Made by a program: the position numbers and the translations under genes. From NCBI GenBank assembly GCA_002104905.1, contig MCFE01000016.1, positions 186,001 to 250,000 on the forward strand: a DNA stretch of 64,000 bases, in the 5' to 3' direction. This stretch comes from Basidiobolus meristosporus CBS 931.73 (Eukaryota > Basidiobolomycota > Basidiobolomycetes > Basidiobolales > Basidiobolaceae). Positions 1 through 10,831 of this stretch are shown here, in pieces; the first letter of the stretch is position 1, and every line of letters begins with the position of its first letter. The notes under the pieces are model-generated. The model had not been told where the DNA came from and did not search any database. It saw nothing but the letters and a program-made list of their open reading frames with translations.

Positions 1-699
1 GTGGAATATTCTAATGAAGTCCTGAGTGGGAATGAAACCAGAGTTTTCTAAGATCTATGGACTATAATTTAGGTGGCCAAGTCAAGTCAGTACTGAGGTG
101 AAATACTCAAATTCACAACCAGCCATAAATACCTGCTCTCCCTGTCACTTCCAGTATCTCCAGACTGCAAATGCAAAGATGTCCAAGTAATATTATATAT
201 CATCGATCACTATTTATCTTGGCAGATATAATTGCTCAATTGGGTGAAAGTAGCACAGATGCCAAGTTATATCAGCTTGGACACTTGGAACTCTGTTTTT
301 TAGATTTGTTTATTTCCTGTCCTAGGCCTTGGCTGGACACATGAGCTTTTTCACCCAAATACCAGGTGTCCAGATCATCAAAAATCACAAAGCTGCCAAA
401 ATATTCCAAGCTTTCTGCATATGCATTTGAAATGATGCTGAGCATACTCTACATATTCCTACAGTATTGTAGAAGTATGAATACTGCTCTGATGTTTGAT
501 AGATTGTCAAGTAAAGATCACTTATGTGATTGTGGAACCTGCTAAAGATTATCTTGCATTACTTTGCCAGGACCTTTTGGAACATTTATCAGGTAGTATT
601 AATGTAGGTATATATCAATATGATTGAAAACCTACCATTGTCTTGAAGTATTACTCAAGCCTGGCCCATAGAATCCGGTATTGATTCAGAGTCATTGAG
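1..699. repeat. Diverged LTR-like debris, no gene
   Basis: No coding region is supported here. Around 100-180 there is a short tract (CATAAATACC, then CACTTCCAGTATCTCCAGACT) that resembles the 3' end of the Copia-type LTRs at 15.5-20.3 kb and 56 kb, where CACTTCCAATATCTCCAAGAC precedes the terminal ACAACA. I read it as an old, eroded LTR fragment. The rest shows nothing I can name. Confidence 0.35.
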
Positions 700-1426
700 C
701 TAGTACATCCTTTCCCAGCTGTGACAATTTACAGAATCCACATTTGGTGGCCTCATCGATGTAGCCAAACCATTTTGGAGGTTTGTTTCCCTCTTACAAC
801 AAACAGGCCATGTAGTATCTGGATCAATTCCAAGCACCCAAATCAAATCACTAGGCACATCCTGTGCGCACATGTAATGATGCCATCCGCGGAGTTTGTT
901 ACTCGGCATCCACCGCAGCTGCATCTGAATGCTCTGCATCTCAGTAGGAGAGGTGAGCACGCCACACAGAACTTGCGTACCGAATCGAAGCGAAACGGCG
1001 CGGTGAGCTAAATACCACCAGATTACAGCATTCCTACCTCAAGAAATACTTCCTCCCGAATTAATGTAAACTTCCCGAGTCATCATTATCCCAACCGATG
1101 TGTAGATCCCAGGAGACCAAGTGGGTTCGGAGCATCAACCCAACAAATACTCCTGCGCATCAGACCTTCATGATCTTACACCGAAAGCTGCATGTGACGC
1201 TCCGTTGGAACAGCACAGCAAATAGTGACGAGGAACCATGAGTCCCCGAGGATAAAAATAGCCACCCCAGAAATACACCGGTGCCCATAACAAGTACATT
1301 GTTCAAATGATTGTGTAGGACGAGTTCCCGAATGGAAGCGAGAGTGTCAACAAAAGGGCTCATTGGTGGAGGTCTGGGGATTGAAAAAAGTGGGATTCCA
1401 TCCAGTTGTTTGTCGTCGTACAACAC
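700..1426 (-). CDS. Possible two-exon gene of unknown function
   Basis: Two minus-strand open stretches can be joined by one intron in the right phase: an upstream part ending at 1180 (donor GTAAGA at 1179) and a downstream part starting at 1037 after TTCTTGAG, running to a TAG near 700. The intron would be 142 nt, longer than most here. The first part carries one hydrophobic stretch (NNVLVMGTGVFLGWLFL), so a membrane-anchored product is possible. The second is rich in Trp, Cys and Met (GWHHYMCAQDV, TTWPVCC). I recognise no family, and the start codon is not clear (candidate Met residues lie just before the membrane stretch). It would be divergent from the GH17 gene. Chance open frames remain a real alternative. 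Confidence 0.25.
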
Positions 1427-1628
1427 ACCTCGACCAACATCGTAAATTTACGCGTCCGATGAAACGGATGGGACACCGCCCATCCGAACGAGAATCAGTC
1501 CAAGAGGGAATCTATTATTATCGGGTCCCATATATGGACGAATCATCGTACAATCATCCGTGTTGGAGATACGACGTCACACGAACGGAGAGGCTTGTAG
1601 CTGGTTCGCTACCAGATCGTCCTTGCCC

Positions 1629-1636
1629 ATATTTAA
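1629..1636 (+). promoter_or_regulatory. TATA-like box of the GH17 gene
   Basis: ATATTTAA lies about 64 nt before the ATG at 1700. It also lies upstream of the ATG at 1649, but only by about 20 nt, so the spacing favours 1700 as the true start. Confidence 0.45.
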
Positions 1637-1699
1637 GGTGGCCACAGGTTGGGGTCTGGAAGCAGCAGCATCTCCATCCCTGTGTACGTCTTTGCTAAC

Positions 1700-2695
1700 A
1701 TGGTGAATACGAAAACCCCGCGTCGAATGAGAAACATCATTATTGGCTTGGTGGTAGTGATTGTACTTGCAGTGGTAGGCGGAGTGATAGGGTACCTGGT
1801 GACCAGGAATAAGAAAACCTCTCATAATGGCATCACTATTGACCCTAACCTACACCAATCGTTTTGGGGGATCAACTATACCCCTTTGAAGTCCCAATAC
1901 CCAGGCTGTGGTAGCAAGCAGCAGGATATCACCGACGACATCAAGGTTCTATCCCAGCTTACTTCCAGACTACGGCTGTATGGAATGGACTGCAACCAGG
2001 CCGACTACACTCTACAAGCCATCCAGGATCTGAAGGTGAACATGCAGGTGATTCTGACCATCTGGGTAGATGGAAACCAGACGACCTACCAACGTCAATA
2101 TGACCAGTTCTTTAGCGTCCTGCAGAGGTTTGGCCCCAATCAGATCTACGGAGTCTCAGTGGGCAACGAGGCATTCTTCAGAAAGGAGATCTCCCACCAG
2201 CAGCTGTATTCCCGTATCTCAGATGTTCGTCAGAAAATCCAAGGCCTGGGCTACCACATCCCCGTCACCACGTCCGATCTCGGCTCCAACTATACGCCGG
2301 AATTGATCGGTCAGGTCGACTTTTCCATGGCAAATGTCCACCCCTATTTCGCAGGGACTCTGGTGAAAGATGCAGCCAACTGGACATTCAGCTATTTCCA
2401 AGAGAACATTGCTCGGCAGTCTGTAGCCGCCGGCAAAGACGCCATCATTTCCGAGGTTGGTTGGGCAACCCAGGGGGATCCGGACCAGGGCGCCGTTGCC
2501 TCCGTCCCGAATCTTCAGACATTCCTAGACACCTTTCTTTGCCAAGCGAACCAGCAGAAGGTCAAGTACTTCTGGTTCGAGGCCATGGATGAGCCGTGGA
2601 AAACACAGCAATTCACCCTCCTGGAGGGTAACTGGGGACTCCTAACCACAGATCGTAAGCCGAAGGCGACCATTCCCAATTGCCAAGCCAGCTAG
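1700..2695 (+). CDS. Membrane-anchored GH17 glucan endo-1,3-beta-glucosidase
   Basis: A GH17 beta-1,3-glucanase, expected to hydrolyse or remodel cell-wall glucan outside the plasma membrane. Counting from the ATG at 1700 it has 331 residues. Residues about 11-34 form one strongly hydrophobic segment after a basic N-terminus, followed by RNKK, which is a type II signal anchor. The rest is the GH17 barrel, with the acid/base Glu in VSVGNE (about residue 157) and the nucleophile Glu in ISEVGW (about residue 252), both in family context. Several N-x-S/T sites suggest glycosylation. The frame is open from an ATG at 1649, but that start would precede most of the TATA-to-start spacing. Type II membrane GH17 enzymes are known in fungi (BtgC type). 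The gene has no intron and converges on SWI1. Confidence 0.9.
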   Translation: MVNTKTPRRMRNIIIGLVVVIVLAVVGGVIGYLVTRNKKTSHNGITIDPNLHQSFWGINYTPLKSQYPGCGSKQQDITDDIKVLSQLTSRLRLYGMDCNQADYTLQAIQDLKVNMQVILTIWVDGNQTTYQRQYDQFFSVLQRFGPNQIYGVSVGNEAFFRKEISHQQLYSRISDVRQKIQGLGYHIPVTTSDLGSNYTPELIGQVDFSMANVHPYFAGTLVKDAANWTFSYFQENIARQSVAAGKDAIISEVGWATQGDPDQGAVASVPNLQTFLDTFLCQANQQKVKYFWFEAMDEPWKTQQFTLLEGNWGLLTTDRKPKATIPNCQAS

Positions 2696-3216
2696 TTGCG
2701 TCCCTTCAGCATATCCAACTCCAAAATCATTCCACCTCCATCCATATCCTCTGTATAATACCAAAGTAACCTTCAACTCCTGGAGGGGTGAACAATCTAA
2801 CTCAAGCGACTCCCTTCATATTCTTCAATAAAGCATACCAAGGCCGACCGACCCACTGCCATTAGTTGGAAGGATCGTTTATTGTAGAGCATTCTATGGA
2901 TGAGGTGCGCCCAGTGCTGCACTCCCCAATTTGGGATATGTACTAGGGATTCATTCGATTGTGGTACGTGGAGAGTGGTGGATGAGCAACAGCTTCGCGC
3001 GCGGGTGATTTCTACTGGTACTAACTAGCACAAGAAAAACCGGACGATTAGTCGTCAGTGAGTATTGATACAGGGCTCCTTTGGATATCTGTACATTCGT
3101 ATATATTTCGAGGAATGGAAAATTCTCTAGACTGCAGTAAACACCCGTCGCCACGCAAACATTCCCGCGGCAAAGTGGTCAAATGCGGGGTCTCGTTGGG
3201 GCTGCATAAGATCGTA
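2696..3216. other. Convergent intergenic region
   Basis: Space between the 3' ends of the GH17 gene and SWI1. Short open frames on both strands overlap and show no domain. AATAAAG at about 2827 could be a polyadenylation signal for the GH17 transcript. Nothing else is supported. Confidence 0.5.
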
Positions 3217-6101
3217 TCAGATATTTCGCACATGAGCATTGGAAAGTCTGATCAATTCTGAAGTCACGAATGCGTCCAGGCAGCTTGACGTCAGAAGGTT
3301 CACAAATCGATCCAGATGGTGCCCGAATATGTCTTCGTTGCCGACAGACAACACCTTCAAGGTCTCCAGGATCTTACCACACAATGGCCGAAAAAGATCG
3401 AAGGTGGGAAGCGTACGCTCGGACATTTTGATGGTCAGTCTCATCAACGAGAGCACCAATCCGGGGATTTCCGAGATCCGTCTTCTTGACTGGGTGTCAG
3501 CAATGGAGCATATATTTTGAAGCGCAAGGATCGCCATTTCAGCAACTACGAGCTCTTTTTCCTGGGTGAGTAGACGCAAGTTATCGAATGGGATGTGCTT
3601 GAGTAGTATGCTAAAGATCTCACGATCAGTAAAGAAAACCTCGAAGATTGCGGTCCGATTTCCGTAAGGAACCGTGATCTTGGCCAACGTTTCGACAGCT
3701 AGCGATGAATAGGTATCGCCGGCGTTTTCGAGGAAGTCGATTAAGCTTTTGATGATCAGCCGGGTGGCATCAAGTGACACGAGGTGCATCATACTTCCGA
3801 TGTTGGAGAATATCACAAGGATGTTTTTGCGATTCTCTAGGAGGCACATGTTGATACCCTTGCAGCCTCCAACCCCGAAATACTCGGTCAGTGTGTTGAC
3901 AATCTGAGGTTGGCCCGCAATGAACCGTTGATTTTCTGGCACAAAGGTCAGATTCCGGATGATATTAGTAACACAGCATGATATCTGACCAAATAAATAA
4001 AGGTCGTCCTTGGCGATTACCGTGGTGTCCTGGACTTGACAGGACTCCACGTGGGAAGCTTCATAGAAACGAGAATACGACATGTCGTCAGAGTTTCCAA
4101 GTGCTGGCGATTGGCTTAATTTTTCAAGAAAGTCAACCAGTAAATCCATCAGCGCCTCCAACAAGTCACCGCACTGCTCCAGCAGAAGAGAACCGTTTCG
4201 TTCAACAGTAAGCATGGACAAAACGTTCAGGGCATTGATCATTTCCATTCTGAGGCTTGACTTCAGCGACATGGTTAGCGCATGTATGTCGATGTGGCCT
4301 AGTAACAAAAAGTATGGGTCAATCTGAAGCTCAACACAATAAGCGCGACACAGAATATCTTACCTAAATCGCCAAGTCTTGGTTGTAGGGATTTCAGTAC
4401 AGGTTGCTGAAATAAGCGTAGATCCACTCCTCCGTAGCTTTCAACGGAGCGTATCTGTGGCCTGTATATTGTGTTTTCGGAATGGGTTTCTTGTTTTGAT
4501 GTACTTGGACTACTCGGGTTTAATCCAGCTGGATCCATAGGGCTTTTGTTTGTCAAGTTTGTGTTAAGGAGGGGTGGGATTGGTGATAGCTGATTGGTGA
4601 TGGGGGTCGTTCCACCTAGAGGTAGGTTGTCTCCAGGGGATAGAGTTGAAACCATGCTGTTGCTTACTCCAAGCGAGGCTTCTCCATTGGTAGTAATGGT
4701 TTGGCCTAGTGAGTTCCTTGAGTAGTGATTGGGCAATGTGGTTTCCGTTTCGGTCAGTGCTGGAGCCTTCGCCTGCACCTGAGAAAGGTACGCTTGCTCA
4801 AACGGGAATAGTAATTTGGCATAGCAATTTTTCAGGGCCCAAGGAACATTAGCGTCTGTATCACTCAAGCCTAGGCTTTTGGCAACCTGGGGCCATGCAG
4901 CATCTTTGTTGACCTACATTCAAGTATTAAAAATCAATTGAGAACGGGGAAAGACCGGGTGAATCCTCCATACCTGTGACATGCCTCCCAGGCCCGCCAC
5001 CATAGAATAGAGCACCCAAAGGTTGATTACTTGTGATCCAATTTGGGGGAGCTGTGTTATAGGGGTATTCCTTTTGCTCATAAAATCTGAGAGTGCTTTG
5101 AGAAATTGGGAATGGGTGAAATCTGGCTTGGTCCCAATTGATGCCTGCTTCGGGGCTAGCCCTGAGAAAGACGCTTCAGGCATCAATGTTGCATTCCCTT
5201 TTCCGAACGTTTGTGATACTGTAAACCCGGACTGGCCATTAGGTTCGTCCTGACTAGCGCTGTATTGCTGTGAATTGCTCGAATTATGAGAATTTCCAGA
5301 AGGTGCATAGCCATTGGATGCACCTTGAGCTAAAGAAGAGGGCGTGGTTGAATTTTCTCGGGCATACGATTCATATAGCTGAGGATTCGAGGTGAAGCTG
5401 ACCGAAGAGCCTGAAGATATGCCATAGTTGGGCCCAACATTATCCAAAGAAGCGGGATTCTCCATCAAAAGACTCTGTTGAGAACCGCTTGCTGGGAAAC
5501 CCGAGGCAGAATTGAAGCCAGTATTCCATTGCATAGCATTACTTTCATTTCCTGTTGCAGTAAGGGTTTTACTCGGAAACTGCGAGGTATTTCTAGTTAA
5601 ATCCAATTTTTCGGAGGCAAATGTGTCGCGAGAAGCATACTGACCGGGGAACAATATATCATTTCCCAGTGAGGAGTTCGAAAAATCGGTTCTTTGCTTT
5701 AATATGCTGTCGTCAGTCTGAACCAAGTCCGGGTCACCGAGATTAGATAGCAAGGTTTGCTGGTTGATATTGGTATTTGGTAAGTTTTGGCCCGAAAAGT
5801 CTGAAAAGAGCATGTTCCCCGGTCCTCTGGAAGTGTTTATCGGAGATGTAAAGCTCGAGCCGGAAATCGGCAACGAAATGGTTTCCGACGAATAGAATTG
5901 AGTGGTATCGACAGAATCACCATAATTCAGCCCGAGAGCGAGATTCAACTGCGAGAAATTTCCACCAGACATATATGGATTTGTCATGGCTGCATTGGCA
6001 CTCGACGCGTTGAATTCTCTAGAGGAAGGATAGGGGTAGATCGTGTTGTTGGATTGTATTTGTCTCGAGGGTTGTAGATGGTCGTGAATGTTTGGATTCA
6101 T
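3217..6101 (-). CDS. SWI1: SWI/SNF chromatin-remodelling subunit Swi1 (ARID protein)
   Basis: Three exons (4974-6101, 4364-4913, 3217-4298) with introns of 60 and 65 nt give a 919-residue protein. Phases match at both joins. Residues 1 to about 325 are Ser/Asn/Gln-rich low complexity. An ARID DNA-binding domain covers about 326-421 and is split by intron 1: the first half has FLKALSDFM, a Pro-rich turn and VAGLGGM; the second has AAWPQVAKSLG and a leucine/tyrosine-rich helix ending in LLFPFEQAYL. The C-terminal 360 residues are helical and resemble the armadillo-like domain of Swi1/ARID1 proteins. Swi1 recruits the SWI/SNF remodeller to promoters in the nucleus. The start is the ATG at 6101; an upstream in-frame codon at 6110 is only TTG. 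Swi1 is the best match, although other ARID proteins cannot be fully excluded. Confidence 0.85.
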
Positions 6102-7074
6102 AGTAAGCAACAGAATTGAGGTTATTTACCGGTTAGTGTACTCTTGAGTATCACTCGTTCGCGTTACTTAATAGTTGATATTATATGGTAAATAAATCGC
6201 GAATATACGGTAGAGTGGAAGTAAATATTAGACTGGAATTTTTACCTTTCTTTAACTGATTGGTAGTTCAAGCCTTAATCTATTTTATGTGATTTACCGC
6301 ATGGCTGCCAATCACCAGATAAAGAGTGAATCAAGTGTGGAACGAATAGCTAGGCGGATTTTAATATTTTTATGTGATGTTATTGCATCGTGCTACCAAT
6401 CAATACTTATGTTATACGCTATAGCGTAGCAATGAAACAGTCTTGATATACAAGTCGATCTGTATAAGTCTGGGTTATCATTTCCCGAAAAGTGGTTATC
6501 AAGCATATAGCCACACAATATAGGGCATCTGCCCTCAGTCTCTCAGTTTCATCAACCGATATTGGTCCTATGTACAATTCTTTAATAAGCGCCAATTTTC
6601 ATCAGAATACATTCTCAAGAGGCAAGCCATATGCATCCCATTCATACAAGATAGTTGATATCAAGAAAGGAGCTGCGATTGATTTTATGGACAACTATGT
6701 CGTGATAAGCTAGACTCAAAAGTGTCTGGTCAATACAGCTGAGATATATTTACAGCTCAAATACTTAAGTGATCAAAATTGGCCTTGAGATTCTCTTCTA
6801 TCGAAAAGTAGGAAAAGCTCGGGAAAATTGTTGAAACAAAAATGGATGGCTTTGAATTCGGAAGTCTATCAATAGGCTCTGTAATAACTGACGGAGAGTC
6901 TTCAAACTTTACAGCATTCTATTGACCTGTAACGTCCACGGCGACTTTCCATGAGCAATTCGTAAAGGTGACAGCATGCGATTGGTGGTTGTAAGATGTG
7001 CTTTTGTGTGTAAGCCCGGTGACTCAAAGGTTTGACGTTCAAATACGGCATTTTGTGCAAATTAAATAGGAGAC
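6102..7074. other. SWI1 promoter side and receptor 3' side
   Basis: AT-rich intergenic DNA. No convincing gene. A GTGAGT donor-like site lies exactly at the last codons of the receptor ORF (about 7075), so a small 3' exon of the receptor within 6900-7070 is possible but not demonstrated. Confidence 0.4.
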
Positions 7075-8415
7075 TCACATGTAACATATGTATTGACTAT
7101 CGCCAATAGTTTGATATTTGGTAGCCTGGTAGAAATACACCGATACGTTTTCTTCAGCTTGGGTAGAATCAATACTAGAGAAAGGGAATCCCTCGTCAAG
7201 ACTGGGTTTGTGACAATGGAAAGTCAGGCTTTTGGGGTCTTGTTCGTAGTACCGAATGGGGCTGGATGCCTGGCCAGCTTGCCTGTTTGGCCGATGAAGA
7301 ATGGCTTTCTCCAATGGCTCCACGATCGAGTACCGAAGATTGATTGCGGCGTAGCATTGATCGCTCTGAAGAAGCCTAGCAGCATCCTTACGGCTCAGTA
7401 GAATCTTTCGAACCACAAAGTTGAGAATTGATGCAAGCTTTGGGTACTTGTAATCATCTTCTAAGCTGCATTCCCCGTTGTCGCTATAGCTTCGAAGCTT
7501 TTCGTACCGAATATGGTAATGGAATATCAAGTCGTCCTTTAGGTCGGGCCAAGCGTTTTGAATAGCAGGGTCTACGAGAAATACAATGGCATTGAGGATA
7601 CCCTGGGAAGAAGTCCCGATGAAGGACAATAGCAGAAAGGTGTAATTGATCCGTTTGTTCAGGTAGATGTCCAACTCAGAAATAAGATTGAAAGACTGAG
7701 TGAGAATCGGAATAATTGGGTATAGTATCACACGGCGCACAACTTTGTTCATAGTCGACTCGATGGTGATAGAATCGCTGGTGAAGAATTTTCTTCTATT
7801 TCGACGTTCTCGGGCAATCTTGATCACAACTAGGAGAACTACTATACAGCAGTAAAAGACCCCTAACATAGTCCAGAAGTAGAGAGTCACCCATGTCCAG
7901 AGCATACGCTCGGAAGCATCATATATGTTATACCAACAAGACTCCTGATACAGGTCGTGCCCTAGTCTTCCACCAAGCAAAGGGGGCAGTGAAATCGCTA
8001 ACGAGAGTAGCCCAGCAACAGAAAAATAATACTTCTCGTAAGCTTGGGTCTGTCGTTTACCATGAACAAAGATGACTTGGAGGTTAAAAGCTATCATAGC
8101 AGTCAGAAAGGTAGACAGATGGGTTGTTTGAATATGGCCCCAGACACTAAGAGCGCATAGCAGTCCACTCTCTTGTGAGATGTCGCTGACGATCTGGAAG
8201 CCAGAGTAGAATAGATCCACCACGGCCACGGCAAACGTCAGCCTCAGGGACACGCGATTGACCAGGTGACTCTTAAAACTGTGGAATATTATGAAGATAA
8301 GAACAACCGAAAGGCTAAAAAACATAGAAATAAGATTTAAGGGAACCGCTACATCGATCAATGTTTGACTCTGTTGAACACTGATTTTTTCGACTTCATT
8401 GTGGAGCTCTATCAT
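7075..8415 (-). CDS. Seven-transmembrane receptor, cAMP-receptor/Git3-like
   Basis: A 446-residue protein with seven hydrophobic helices at about 24-47, 57-77, 96-116, 129-148, 175-199, 226-247 and 257-281, then a cytosolic tail of about 165 residues. Cys87, just before helix 3, and Cys160, in the loop before helix 5, could form the usual extracellular disulfide. The loop between helices 5 and 6 is strongly basic (ARERRNRRKF), as expected for G-protein coupling, and helix 7 ends with a VDP motif. This layout fits the class E / glucose-receptor-like GPCRs of fungi and amoebae. The ligand cannot be inferred. The start is the ATG at 8415. The reading frame stops within a GTGAGT donor-like sequence, so the C-terminus may be spliced to a further short exon. 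Confidence 0.75.
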   Translation of the reverse strand: MIELHNEVEKISVQQSQTLIDVAVPLNLISMFFSLSVVLIFIIFHSFKSHLVNRVSLRLTFAVAVVDLFYSGFQIVSDISQESGLLCALSVWGHIQTTHLSTFLTAMIAFNLQVIFVHGKRQTQAYEKYYFSVAGLLSLAISLPPLLGGRLGHDLYQESCWYNIYDASERMLWTWVTLYFWTMLGVFYCCIVVLLVVIKIARERRNRRKFFTSDSITIESTMNKVVRRVILYPIIPILTQSFNLISELDIYLNKRINYTFLLLSFIGTSSQGILNAIVFLVDPAIQNAWPDLKDDLIFHYHIRYEKLRSYSDNGECSLEDDYKYPKLASILNFVVRKILLSRKDAARLLQSDQCYAAINLRYSIVEPLEKAILHRPNRQAGQASSPIRYYEQDPKSLTFHCHKPSLDEGFPFSSIDSTQAEENVSVYFYQATKYQTIGDSQYICYM

Positions 8416-9763
8416 CGTGTGTGGACATAGAGAACGGCTAACGGCTCTATGCTTTTTGAGGGTCCAAAAATAACAAGCGGGTCGCAGGTAGTGGCCACTA
8501 CGTGGTGATGAAGTGAAGGGCAGCCTTTGAAGAGGGCAGGGTCAGGCTGGACTATAGGGAATACTGTATCCGTCCAAGTGGCGTATTTCAGTACTGATCA
8601 CGGTCGAGAGATGTTAGAGAGCCACAGAAACTATGTTCAGATATAGGCCCTACTCAAGTCCAAGGAAATCAACCTAAAGTAAATCTTTCCAAGAAATATC
8701 TAACAATTAAACAGATGGCAGGAGGGTGGTGACAGGCTTTATATGAGGGCTAAGTTGACTATTCGGAGCGTCGGCCGTACGAAGAAGTGATTACATCTTG
8801 GGCGTTACATGGTAGAAGAAATTGTATAATATGCACCGTCAATATTGTCAAGGATGCAAGGCTGTGCAGAATGCATGATTGATCTTACCATTAAGAAAGG
8901 TGTCAATTCTATGATTTAAGGAGCAGGGTTGCTAAATATCAGTGATTGCTTGGCGAAATAAACCCAGGCAGGCACATACTATCACATTCTCGCTTATCGT
9001 GCGTCACTATAATCGACAGTGCATGTTCTTACATGAATTATTACGACTAGCTTTAAGCATTTGCTTTATTTCCACTATACAGGCGTGTCCTATGACGATG
9101 GTTTTCTCTGAGAGGCGCATGTCGGAAATTCTACGATGTTTCTGCGCATGCCGGAACTCTTGCCTCGTGCTTGGGCGAGGTCTCGGGATATTTCCAATCA
9201 TTGTTGTTTGTATGCCGAGGCTGGGATCCATCTCTGTAATGATACACATATGTGAAGGAATATGCAAAAGCTGTATCAAGTAGCTCAAACCAGGCTGTGA
9301 CTTTTCAAGTGACCAGAATCACCATCACAAAGGACTCGATCCTTTAGCATACAATGCATCAGGTAAACAACAGAGCCAGAGTGTTGCTTACGTGATGGCG
9401 CTGGTGACCAAATCCATTCAACACCGCTCGACCGGGGCAAAACGTTGCGAGCCAATCACGTGATTTAAACGAATTTCCCAGTGTTGCCGAGGTCGGGATA
9501 CTTTCCGATGTCCTAGAGGCGTACCTGATAACAATGCACTTTAGGTGGACCTAGAGTTCATATAAAGATCGGGAAAGTTAATTTTACAATTACTAATAGA
9601 TTCCCTAAATTCTGTTTGATCGATTCCACTGATGCAGCAATCGGATCCATACGCATCGAAACCGCCAAACCAAACGTCGTTACATTGAATGTGGCTCAAG
9701 GCATTTATATGCATATATATACGTCAAAAGCAACAAACTCGAGCTAACCCTCTTCAAAGGATC
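8416..9763. other. Intergenic region between receptor and secreted-peptide genes
   Basis: About 1.35 kb without a supported gene. Overlapping open frames at 8942-9288 on both strands show no domain. TATAAAG at 9561 and the AT run at 9703-9720 are plausible promoter elements for the peptide gene at 9764. Confidence 0.4.
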
Positions 9764-9958
9764 ATGTTCCACAAAGCCTTGATTTTCCTGCTGCTGGCGA
9801 TTGTTGTGTTGGGACATCCATTGGAGGAAGGATTGGAGGATTTTGAACGAGACCAGCTTCTAGTCGAATTGACACAGGCACCAATCATAGGCGATTTGCT
9901 GAAAGGAATACCGTATTTGAAGTACATATTGGGGGCACTAGTTCCACTTGGCCTGTGA
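9764..9958 (+). CDS. Small secreted peptide precursor (64 aa)
   Basis: A 64-residue ORF from the ATG at 9764, preceded by AT-rich TATA-like sequence at 9703-9720. Residues 1-17 form a typical signal peptide (MFHKALIFLLLAIVVLG). An acidic stretch follows (EEGLEDFERD), then a hydrophobic segment with two lysines, Gly and Pro (IIGDLLKGIPYLKYILGAL). Signal, acidic spacer and amphipathic peptide in that order recall precursors of membrane-active peptides, but there are no cysteines and no clear dibasic processing site. I recognise no family. The frame is open upstream to 9689, but an N-terminal extension would bury the signal peptide. It could be a secreted effector, antimicrobial or signalling peptide, and a chance ORF cannot be excluded. 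Confidence 0.5.
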   Translation: MFHKALIFLLLAIVVLGHPLEEGLEDFERDQLLVELTQAPIIGDLLKGIPYLKYILGALVPLGL

Positions 9959-10831
9959 GCGTTCTCGAAAATCCACTTTCTAATAAAATGTTCCTTCACA
10001 TTGAGATTCTCGGACAATACCAAGCATGCAGTTCATGAACCAGTGGAAGTAGTGGCGCCAAATGAATTAATCCATCCTCAAGCCCACGATGACACACAGG
10101 GACAGTCGGGTAGTCCAGCCAGAGCATATTGAGGAGGGAAAGAACCGTTTATGGGTTTCGTGGTAGCAGGCCCACTTTTTTGACGAAGTGCTAGTTGAAG
10201 TCTGATCATTCTGGACACAGATAAACACCTTTAAGGGCTGAGACCTACGGTAACGTGTGAAAGAATCAAAGACGTGCTTCATGTTCAGCTCTATTGCATC
10301 CATCCACAGGTAATGGCTTCCTGGCCAGTGTCTGGATATAATAGTATTAAAAGGGAGTACGCAGGAATTTGGGGTCTTCAGCTTAAGCAGAAGTCACTGG
10401 CGTTTACATCAACCGTGGCAAAAGCAGAGCGACTCGGAATACAACACGGTACACAGTCCAGCTCGGTATGCATTGCAATATTTGTATCCTACTCCATTAG
10501 CCGGGTTCGGAGTTGATAGTAACGCATGATGGGATTTTCTTGACGGAGTGTTCATCGCATCCCTTCGAATCCCAACTGTAGATTGGCTTTTCTGACAAGT
10601 GGGCTTGTAAGGTTATCACACAAATCAGATCACTCTGATGATCGCTACTGAAAAGAAAATCCGTAGCGAATTGATTGGACAGAATTCGACCAATCTTTAG
10701 AATTCCATGAGGATTGAAAACACAGAATTGAGTGTCAGTTCACTTTCATCAAATTCCTATCAGATTCCACTGTTGTCAACAAAGGTTGTGCAGTTCGCTA
10801 GACTAGTAGCTGAGATACCAGAGTTAACAAT
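9959..10831. other. Intergenic region upstream of NUS1
   Basis: No gene supported. Short open frames lack domains. AATAAAA at about 9982 could terminate the peptide transcript. TTCGAATCCC near 10566 resembles a tRNA B box, but no A box or cloverleaf surrounds it. Confidence 0.4.

Noticed and set aside
10555-10580. TTCGAATCCC as part of a tRNA gene
   Set aside because: No matching A box or stems at the required spacing.
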